DNA from: an uncultured Eubacteriales bacterium
GTDB lineage: Bacteria; Bacillota; Clostridia; Oscillospirales; Oscillospiraceae
NCBI GenBank assembly: GCA_905205195.1
Contig: CAJLCS010000035.1
Location: 1 to 18,015 of the forward strand
DNA length: 18,015 nucleotides
Direction of reading: 5' to 3'
Part shown: positions 6,649 through 13,800 of the stretch, piece by piece
How positions within the stretch are numbered: position 1 is the stretch's first letter
Layout: every line of letters starts with the position of its first letter
Made by a program: the position numbers and the translations under genes
The notes under the pieces: model-generated
What the model saw: only the letters and a program-made list of their open reading frames with translations
What the model was told of the DNA's origin: nothing
Database searches by the model: none

Positions 6649-8505
6649 TTATTTCAGCAGAAGCACGCTGTGAATTTCCAGCTTCGGCAGGTGAATGACG
6701 GTGTCGCCGCCGGAAACCTCCCAGGTGAAGGTCTCGCCCAGCGGCATGGTCACCTCCCGGCAGACCCGGTGCAGCCGCAGCTCCACGTTTTCCGCCGGGG
6801 GCACCGTCCGGAACACCGGCGCTTCCAGACTGTGCCGGTCCTGCCGGAGGTTGATGAGGTTCACCACCGTCTCCCCGTCGCCCTGCTGGAAGGTGATGTC
6901 GATATCGCTGCGGTTCAGCTCCGCCCAGGGGGTGCAGAGGGTGCCCAGAATGCGGCGGAGGTACTCCGTCAGGAAGAAGGATCGGTTGGGCAGGTACGCC
7001 GTGCCCAGATCGAAGGGCAGGAAGGTGACGCTGCCCCGTTCCAGCACTTCCGTGCGGTAGGCGGGCAGCTGGCCGTCCCGCAGGTCCTTGTTGCGGTACA
7101 GGGCACCCTCGCCGGTCTGCAAATCCAGAAAATCGGTATAGAAGCGGCAGAACAGCCCGTCCTCCGTGCAGAGGGCCTTGGCGCCGGTTTCCGTTTCGCC
7201 GAAGATCAGCCCCATGTCCGCGCCGAAGGCGCGGCAGGTCTCGGGACCCAGCACCACCAGCTTGCCGCCGTTTCTGGCGTAGGTCAGCAGGCCCTGCCGG
7301 TGGGTCTGGGGAATGGCGGTCCAGGCGGGGACCACCACCACGTCATACCGGCCCAGCGTATCGCGCTGATGCTCCAGAACACAGTTGACGGTGTACTGCC
7401 CGTCCAGCAGGCAGTGGATCGTGCCGATCAGCGAGTCGCTGACGTGGGGCGGATTGAAGGCGCTGGGGTCTGCGGCGGTTTCGTGATACCGGGACTGGGC
7501 GGAGTAATACAGCCCGATCTGGGCCAGCGGCGGCTTTTGGAAGTTCAGGGCACGGCGGGGGGCGACGAAATCGTGGATTTCCCGCAGCCGGGTGCTGCGA
7601 AGGCGCGGGGCGCTGCCGTCGGCGTTCTGGGAGATGTACACCTGAAAGCCGCCGCCCAGGGACAGCACCACCGCCGCCTCCTGGCACAGCTGGGCCGCGG
7701 GCTTGTCGCAGTTCAGGTCCTGATGCGCCCGGTCCTTGGAGAAGCCCCAGGCCATCAGGTCCCATGGCTTGCCCTGCAGGGCCATACACCGGGCCTCAAA
7801 CCGGGCGGCGTGGGCCGAATCGTTGGGGGTAAAGTCGCCGGACAGAAAATCCACGCCGATTTCCGGCTTTTCCGGCACCTGAGAGCTGTAGAGCCAGTTG
7901 CTGATGACCTTGAAATCGGGGCGGTAGGCGTGCAGCGCGTCGGTGTAGTGCCGGACATAGGCCAGGTACCCCTCCCGCATGATCCGGTTGTGTTCCTCCT
8001 GGGACAGGCCCGGACGGAGATGGGGCCGGGCGCGTGCGGAGTCATCCCGCCGGACGGCCCAGCAGTCGCCGTCAATCCAGACGCCGTCGATGCCGTAGCG
8101 GTCCATGACCTCCTCCAGCTGGGGGATCAGCAGCCGGTCGGCATAGTCGCCGAAGACACTGACGGCGTCGGTGCGTTGACCGTTTTCGTCCACGGCTGCC
8201 TGATCGGGGTGGGCGGCGGTGTAGGCGGCGTCATAGACGCCGGAGTAGTGGACGAACAGGGGCAGCCCCCGGCCGTGGACCGTGTCGCTCCAGATTTTCA
8301 GGTTGTCGGCGTCCAGATGAGCGGCGGCGTTGCCCAGGGCCGTGGGGTAGCTGGCGTTGCCGGGGTGGCCCTTGCAGTCGCACTGGACAAAGTCCGGCTG
8401 AGCCTGCTCCAGATACCAGGCGATGTCCGCCGGGTCGGTCCGGCTGCCGATGTGGGCCTCGTTCCCGGCGTGAAAGTCGAAATGCAGTCCGAAATAGCGT
8501 TCCAT
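6649..8505 (-). CDS. Putative intracellular glycoside hydrolase (TIM barrel plus GATase-like domain)
   Basis: The 618-residue protein has no signal peptide and should act in the cytoplasm on imported sugars. The N-terminal half reads as a TIM-barrel hydrolase: RYFGLHFDFHAG (3-14), QCDCKGHPGNASYPT (41-55), HYSGVYD (86-92), SVFGDYADRLLIPQL (116-130) and GIDGVWIDGDCW (138-149). There D145 or D147 at a barrel strand end is a nucleophile candidate by analogy with alpha-L-fucosidase and alpha-galactosidase-type enzymes. Around 345-480 a class-I-amidotransferase-like domain resembles the trimerisation domain of GH42-type enzymes (VVVVPAWTAIP, GGKLVVLGPET). A beta-rich tail follows. The exact GH family and substrate are uncertain. 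It lies 18 nt after the DMT permease gene, with AAGGAAGG as ribosome site, so the two form an operon divergent from an AraC regulator. Confidence 0.75.
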   Translation of the reverse strand: MERYFGLHFDFHAGNEAHIGSRTDPADIAWYLEQAQPDFVQCDCKGHPGNASYPTALGNAAAHLDADNLKIWSDTVHGRGLPLFVHYSGVYDAAYTAAHPDQAAVDENGQRTDAVSVFGDYADRLLIPQLEEVMDRYGIDGVWIDGDCWAVRRDDSARARPHLRPGLSQEEHNRIMREGYLAYVRHYTDALHAYRPDFKVISNWLYSSQVPEKPEIGVDFLSGDFTPNDSAHAARFEARCMALQGKPWDLMAWGFSKDRAHQDLNCDKPAAQLCQEAAVVLSLGGGFQVYISQNADGSAPRLRSTRLREIHDFVAPRRALNFQKPPLAQIGLYYSAQSRYHETAADPSAFNPPHVSDSLIGTIHCLLDGQYTVNCVLEHQRDTLGRYDVVVVPAWTAIPQTHRQGLLTYARNGGKLVVLGPETCRAFGADMGLIFGETETGAKALCTEDGLFCRFYTDFLDLQTGEGALYRNKDLRDGQLPAYRTEVLERGSVTFLPFDLGTAYLPNRSFFLTEYLRRILGTLCTPWAELNRSDIDITFQQGDGETVVNLINLRQDRHSLEAPVFRTVPPAENVELRLHRVCREVTMPLGETFTWEVSGGDTVIHLPKLEIHSVLLLK

Positions 8506-8523
8506 GATGTAACCTTCCTTTTA

Positions 8524-9414
8524 TTATAATGTATACAGGGCCGTTGCGGCAACGACCAGAAGCGCGGAAATCAGCTGGGACAGGCCGGGTTTCTCCCGGA
8601 ACACCAGCACCGACAGGCAGAAGGTGGCGGCCATGCTCACCGAGGTGCTGAGGATGTTGTAGCCCGACAGGGCCATCCGGGCCAGCAGGGTGATGCTGAT
8701 GACGGAGCCGAGATTGGAGGCCAGCGTCATTCCGGCCATGTTGGCCAGCTGCACCGGCCGGAAAAGCCGGAAAATCCGGCACACCGGCGTCCGGCTGCGG
8801 AGAAGATGACCCGCCGTTGCCAGCGCGCTCAGCAGCAGGATCAGCAGATTGGTCATGAGAAAGTACTGATTGCTGGGGCTGGTGCCCGGGGTGACGGTGT
8901 AGAGCTTGCTGAGAATGGAGCCGAGACCGGCGGTGCAGAACACGGCGGCGCAGAGCAGCACCTGCCGCTTCCCGAGCCGCTGATGCTTCCGCAGCACCGC
9001 CGCCCAGGGCAGCAGCACGGCGGCGAGAACGGCGGCCATGGCGAAAAAGACGAAAACCGTGGCCTTTTCCCGCAGGAACAGAATGCCGAACAGCGAGGAG
9101 GTCAGCAGTCCGCCGGCGGAGGAGGTGACGGCGTACATGGGAATGGTCAGCACCTCCAGCGCCAGAATGTGCAGGCACAGCGACAGCATCACCACCAGCG
9201 CGAAAACGGCGGAGAAGCCCAGCGTCACGGCGGTGCAGGAAATCCGACCGCCTACGGCAAGAAAAAAGTTGACGGACGCCATCAGGGCATTTATCATATT
9301 GTAGACGAGAAAATGCAGCGGATCCGGCGTGAACGTCAGCTGAAACCGTTTGTTCAGCAGGGTATTCGTGCCGCCGACCAAGAACTGCGCGGCGAACAGA
9401 AGCGCGGTTTCCAT
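8524..9414 (-). CDS. DMT-superfamily (EamA-like) membrane transporter
   Basis: A 296-residue, very hydrophobic protein with about ten predicted membrane segments, the typical size for a ten-helix drug/metabolite-type transporter. Examples of segments are ALLFAAQFLVGGTN at the start, VFALVVMLSLCLHILALEVL in the middle and LISALLVVAATALYTL at the end. The start METALLF at 9414 has AGGTGA upstream; the longer open frame back to 9465 would add 17 polar residues running across the promoter and is rejected. DMT carriers move metabolites or sugars across the membrane, and the direction here is unknown. It shares a transcript with the glycoside hydrolase, suggesting import or export of a glycoside or its product. 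Confidence 0.85.
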   Translation of the reverse strand: METALLFAAQFLVGGTNTLLNKRFQLTFTPDPLHFLVYNMINALMASVNFFLAVGGRISCTAVTLGFSAVFALVVMLSLCLHILALEVLTIPMYAVTSSAGGLLTSSLFGILFLREKATVFVFFAMAAVLAAVLLPWAAVLRKHQRLGKRQVLLCAAVFCTAGLGSILSKLYTVTPGTSPSNQYFLMTNLLILLLSALATAGHLLRSRTPVCRIFRLFRPVQLANMAGMTLASNLGSVISITLLARMALSGYNILSTSVSMAATFCLSVLVFREKPGLSQLISALLVVAATALYTL

Positions 9415-9431
9415 GGAATCACCTCGGCGGT

Positions 9432-9440
9432 ATTGTAGCA
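9432..9440 (-). promoter_or_regulatory. Extended -10 element of the DMT/glycosidase operon
   Basis: On the minus strand TGCTACAAT (9432-9440) is an extended -10 box. No good -35 is seen 17 bp upstream, which fits a promoter that needs an activator such as the divergent AraC-family protein. The predicted start near 9425 leaves almost no leader before the ribosome site, so the call is tentative. Confidence 0.4.
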
Positions 9441-9503
9441 AATCGGACGGAGAAAAGCTAGCCAAAAACCGCAGGAATATCGGACAAAAGGAGCATCCCC
9501 ATC

Positions 9504-10268
9504 ATGAAACGACTGGAAGAAAAGCTGACCCTGCGGGGCCCGGACGTGACCTGCCTGCGGCACATCAACCCGGAGCTGGAGGTGCTGTACGTCTTGCAGG
9601 GTACGGTGACGGCGGAGCGGGACGGGCAGCGGTATACCCTGACGGCGGGGCAGGCGTTGCTGATTCCGCCCTACCACCTCCACGTTTTTCAGCCCGGGCC
9701 GGGGACCCGGGCGCGGGTTTACATGATGGCGGAGTCGGTGTACCGGGACGCCATGGACCGGGGCGGCTGCCCGGAAGGCCCGGCGGTGACGGTGCCCCCG
9801 GCGGCGGGGGCTTATCTGGAGGAGCTGGAGGCCGGGCGCAGCCGCTGGCGGCCGGACACCTATGCCGGGACGGTGCTGGCCCTGTTCCGGAACCTGTTTG
9901 CGGAGACGGCCACCCGGGTGTTCCCGGCGGATACGGAGGACTGGGACCGGGTGCTGCTCGACTATCTGGCGGATCATCTGGCAGAGGGACCCACGGTGGC
10001 GGAGCTGGCGGCCCGGGTGGGCCGCAGCCCCCGGCAGCTGGGGCAGGCCTTCCGGGCGCGGTACGGCATCCGCCTGCCGGAGCTGATCCGCAATATGCAG
10101 GTGGACCGGGCGGTGACCATGCTGGAAACCGGCACGAAAACGGTGACGGAAATCGCGGCGGAGTGCGGCTTTTCGTCCCTGCGGAGCTTCAACCGGGTGT
10201 TTTACGAGGCTATGGGCGAGACACCCACCCAGTGCCGCCGCAGAGTCAGAAATGAGGAACGAAAATAG
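9504..10268 (+). CDS. AraC-family transcriptional regulator
   Basis: The 254-residue protein has an N-terminal cupin-type sensor (LEVLYVLQGTVTAERDGQRY, then LTAGQALLIPPYHLHVFQP, residues 46-64) and a C-terminal AraC DNA-binding domain. The latter has two helix-turn-helix units at about 164-184 (TVAELAARVGRSPRQLGQAF) and 213-233 (TVTEIAAECGFSSLRSFNRVF). The start ATG has AAAAGGAG at a good distance (9486-9493). It is divergent from the DMT permease and glycoside hydrolase operon with an 89-bp gap, the classic layout for a sugar-responsive local activator. The effector is unknown. No obvious -10/-35 pair for this gene stands out, and no terminator follows its stop. Confidence 0.92.
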   Translation: MKRLEEKLTLRGPDVTCLRHINPELEVLYVLQGTVTAERDGQRYTLTAGQALLIPPYHLHVFQPGPGTRARVYMMAESVYRDAMDRGGCPEGPAVTVPPAAGAYLEELEAGRSRWRPDTYAGTVLALFRNLFAETATRVFPADTEDWDRVLLDYLADHLAEGPTVAELAARVGRSPRQLGQAFRARYGIRLPELIRNMQVDRAVTMLETGTKTVTEIAAECGFSSLRSFNRVFYEAMGETPTQCRRRVRNEERK

Positions 10269-10291
10269 GAGCAATCATTTTTTGTAAAAAC

Positions 10292-10320
10292 TGGAAATGG
10301 AATGGAAGCTGTGCTATGAT
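10292..10320 (+). promoter_or_regulatory. Possible promoter downstream of the AraC gene
   Basis: TATGAT (10315-10320) lies in the context TGTGCTATGATAGGG, closely resembling the -10 region of the surface-protein promoter 220 bp downstream (TGTGCTACCATAGAG). The -35 candidate TGGAAA (10292-10297) is weak. The putative -10 overlaps the first ATG of the small open frame, so at most one of the two readings can hold in full. Confidence 0.35.
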
Positions 10321-10462
10321 AGGGAAAACGGCGCCGCTGCCGGAGCCTGTGGAAGCGTTTCTGGCCGACTGCCGCCGACTCTGGCTGCAAAAAAACAAGC
10401 CCAGCGAGCTGGCGGAAATCGAGCGGATGTTCCGTGTGCTGGCCGGAGCGGCCGGGGCCTGA
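10316..10462 (+). CDS. Possible small protein (48 residues), unknown
   Basis: An open frame from ATG 10316 to TGA 10460-10462 encodes 48 residues including LPEPVEAFLADCRRLWLQ and SELAEIERMFRVLAG. It reads like a real helical protein and uses the GC-rich codons of neighbouring genes (CTG, GCG, GAG, CGG). The ATG has only a weak GGAAG before it. A GTG start further in (10349) is possible if the overlapping promoter-like TATGAT is used. I recognise no family. It might also be the remnant of a longer gene. No terminator is obvious before the surface-protein promoter. Confidence 0.4.
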   Translation: MIGKTAPLPEPVEAFLADCRRLWLQKNKPSELAEIERMFRVLAGAAGA

Positions 10463-10512
10463 AATGTTTTGTGGAAAATGGCGGGAAAACGGAGGAAAAA
10501 ACCGCGGACGCC

Positions 10513-10541
10513 TTGCATTTACAGGTAAACTGTGCTACCAT
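10513..10541 (+). promoter_or_regulatory. Promoter of the surface-protein gene
   Basis: TTGCAT (10513-10518) and TACCAT (10536-10541) have a 17-bp spacer, with transcription predicted near 10548. The spacer contains TTTACAGGTAAA (10518-10529), an inverted repeat of 5-bp arms that could be a protein site. The leader of about 310 nt that follows contains the cobalamin riboswitch. Confidence 0.65.
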
Positions 10542-10547
10542 AGAGAC

Positions 10548-10740
10548 ATCAAATCACCTGACCGGGCTTTTGCCCGTCAGAGCGCATAGAGGATCAGGCG
10601 GTCTGCCCCCGTGCGGGGCAGGCGGAATGGGGTGCAAAGCCCCGCGAGTGGGTCACTGTGAAGCCGGCATCGTCCGGATGAGTCAGATACGTTGACCGTC
10701 GGATCCGGCACCTGCCGTCACCGGGTTTGCCGCTTTCTGA
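10548..10740 (+). ncRNA. Cobalamin (B12) riboswitch aptamer
   Basis: The core of the B12 element is visible. GGAATGGGGTGCAAAGCCCC (10621-10640) matches the conserved GGGAA-GGTGnAA-CC segment, and GGGTCACTGTGAAG (10650-10663) matches the CCCGCnACTGTnA box. GAGTCAGATAC (10679-10690) matches the GTCAGAnAC segment that follows the variable P6 hairpin (GCCGG/CCGGA). A closing helix pairs GGATC (10591-10595) with GATCC (10702-10706). GTTTG in a small hairpin near 10733 could pair with GCAAA of loop L5, the kissing interaction of this class. It should sense cobalamin and lower expression of the downstream surface protein when B12 is plentiful. The outer boundaries are approximate. Confidence 0.88.
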
Positions 10741-10743
10741 AGT

Positions 10744-10801
10744 CCACGGAGTCCGTGGGCCTTGTACTGCTGCGCCGGTACGGGCCCGCGGATTCTTTTT
10801 T
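10744..10801 (+). terminator. Expression platform of the cobalamin riboswitch
   Basis: A terminator pairs CCGTGGGCC plus GTAC (10753-10767) with GTAC plus GGCCCGCGG (10778-10791) and ends in ATTCTTTTTT (10792-10801). An alternative hairpin pairs CCACGG (10744-10749) with CCGTGG (10753-10758), using the same strand as the terminator's 5' arm and so acting as antiterminator. Mutual exclusion of these helices is the expected switching mechanism. Confidence 0.8.
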
Positions 10802-10857
10802 GCGGGCCGCTCTGGCCGGAAGGCCCGGAAGGGGAACAACAGAAAGGAATGGAAGCC

Positions 10858-13800
10858 ATGAAAAAACGCATGATTTCTCTGGCGCTGGCCATCATCATGG
10901 TGCTTGGCCTGTTTCCACTGTCCGTCTTTGCGGCCGGCAGGAGCGTGGACGACTATTTTAACGGGCTGCCGATTGCCGCCGATCCCGGCACCGGCACCAC
11001 GGCGTGGAAGGTCAGCACCAAGGACGGTCAGGAGGTTCTTCAGTCCGGTAGCGCCGGAAAGAGCTATTCGACCAGCACGCTGACGCTGACCTTCACGGAG
11101 GATACCCACCTGACCTTTGAGTACAAGGTATCCAGCGAGGCAAAATACGACAAGTGCAACATCACGCTGGGCAGCACCTCCCTTGTCAAGGACGCCAGCG
11201 GTGAGGTGGACTGGACGGGCCTTGAGGCGGACGCCAAGCAGGGCGACAAGCTCACCGTGACGTACAAGAAGGACAGCTCCGGTGACGATGGCGACGACTG
11301 CGTCTATCTGCGGAATTTCTCCGCCGGTGCGGCGCTGATTGTGACGTTCCACGCCAACAACGGCACGGACGACACCGTCACCCAGAAGATTTTCGGCGGC
11401 AAGGGCACCCTGAAGGCCAATACCTTCACCTGCGCCGGGAAGATCTTCGCCGGTTGGGCCACCGCCGCAGACGGCGCCGTGGTCTATGAGGACGGCGCCG
11501 CCATTACGACGGAAACGGATCTGGACCTGTATGCGGTCTGGGCCGATGCCTACACGGTGACGCTGCAGGACGGCGACAGTGTGTTTGCCACCGTGCGGGT
11601 TCCCCAGAACAGCGCCATCGGCAGCCGGATTCCCGCCGACCCCACCAAGAAGGGCTACCTGTTTGAGGGCTGGTTCCGCGGTGAGGAGAAGCTGACGGCG
11701 GAGACGGTGATCTCCGGCGACGTGACCTACACCGCTAAGTGGAGCCCCATCACCTACACCATCGCGTTCAGCGCCGGTGAGGGCGAGGGACAGATGGACA
11801 GCATTTCCGCCATCTATGATCAGGAGGTCACGCTGCCCAGAAGTACCTTCACCCGTCCCGGCTATACCTTCAGCAGCTGGAGCGCGTCCACCATCGGCAG
11901 CTATGCCGACGGCGCTGCGGTGAAGAATCTGACCGCCAAGCAGGGCGATACCGTGACCATGACGGCCAAATGGAGCGGCTTGCCGGTGAACGTGACCCTG
12001 CACCTGAACTACGAGGGCGCGGCGGACATCACCCGCACCGGCATCGTGGGCAGCAACTATAATTACATTCTTACCGAGACCGGCTCCAGCAAGCTTGACT
12101 CCATTCAGGACCCCGTCCGCACCGGCTATATCTTTGACGGCTGGTTCGATGCGGCGGAGGGCGGCAATGCGGTGGGCCCGTCCTACAAGTTCACCGCCGT
12201 GGACGCCGAAAACGGCTTCCATCTGTACGCCCACTGGACCAAGGGCATCACTGTCCACTTCGACGGCAACGGCTATAAGAACACGCTGAAGGACAAGACC
12301 GTGACGCCGGATAAGGTATTCTCCAGCCTGCCTTCTCTGAGCAGCTACTACTGCCCCGCCAACAAGGCGCTGGACGGCTGGTACATCAAGAATGCCGACG
12401 GCTCCTTCGGTGAGGCCGTCACCAAGGACACCGTGTTCAGCGGCGACGAGGTGACTCTCATCGCCAAGTGGCGTGACTATCAGTACATCATCAAGTATAA
12501 CGTCAAGTACAGCGACAAGAACACCACCACCGGCACCATGGCCGACCAGCCGGCACCCTTCGGTCAGAATGTGCAGCTGACGCCCTGCGGCTACAGTCGG
12601 GAGGGCTATACCTTCGCCGGTTGGGCGGAGAGCAGCTACGGCAGCACCGTCAAGTATGCCGACGGCGCCACCATCAACCGGGAATGGGATGACGACAGCT
12701 GGGACGGCAGCACGGACGGCGAGACCTACAATCTCTACGCCAACTGGACCGAGTCCAAGTCCCCCGAGCAGCAGGAAGCGGAGGAAAAGCTGGACGCCGC
12801 CGAGAAGGCCATCTCCGGCACCTTCAACCCCGTCTACGGCAAGGACACCAATGCGCTGGAAATGATCCGCGCCAAGCTGACCGCCGCAGGCATCACGGAC
12901 GTGACCGTCGCCATGAAGGAGGCCACCTACAGCAGCTGGAACTATGTGGGTGTCACCGCCGACGGTACCATCCAGTATAAGTGGAACGAAAACGGCAGCA
13001 CCACCGCCGCCTCCGGTACGGTCCGGCCGACGCTGGTGCTGACCTACAAGGAAACCTACACCAAGGAATCGACGGAGTGCCTGTTCAACATTCCGCTGGA
13101 CGAAGCCAAGGCCAAGGCGGCGCTGAACGCCGTGGCGGACCGGATTTCGGTGCCGGAAACCGTGACGCAGGCCTCCGACCTGACCGGCCTGCCCCGCTAT
13201 CCGCTGAAGGCCGGCGTGGACGGCAGCACCGTGGACTACAATGACGGCACCGATCTGGAACTGTGGACCACGGCCAACTGGACCACCAGCCACCCGGCGG
13301 TGATTGCCGTGAAAACGGTGTCCACGCCCTTCTTTGCCCCCTATCAGGTCACGGTGACGCTGCCCAAACAGGATACCGCCGTGACGCTGACCGTAACGCT
13401 GGTCTATAACGGCCGGGAGGACCTGTCCGTGACCAGAACGTACACGGTGCAGGTGAAGCGGGACACGACGCCCCGGGCGGTGAACTATCAGGAGCTGCTG
13501 GAGCTGACCATGCAGGAAGTCGGCATGACCAACTTCCACACCGGCGCGAAACTCGATCCGGCCAACGTCACCTCCGACATTCAGTTCCCCACCACGACGC
13601 AGTTCAGCGTGATTTCCTATCGGGAGTACAATCAGGACTTTGACGGCAAGTATACGCCGATTCTGCTCTGCACGAGCGACGACAACGTGGTGGTCTCCGC
13701 CGACCCGGCTACGGTGAACGTGGCCCGGATGATTACCTACCGGCCCCTGCCCGGCCAGAGCGCCAAGACCGTCACCGTGACGGTGAAGATTCTGTCCCGG

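Noticed and set aside
6613..8529. A 638-codon plus-strand frame opposite the glycoside hydrolase gene
   Set aside because: Its composition is that of an antisense shadow. The minus-strand frame has conserved enzyme motifs, a ribosome site and an operon partner.
10297..10695. A 132-codon plus-strand frame overlapping the riboswitch
   Set aside because: It runs through the aptamer and promoter. The 10316 frame in the same stretch has far better codon use.
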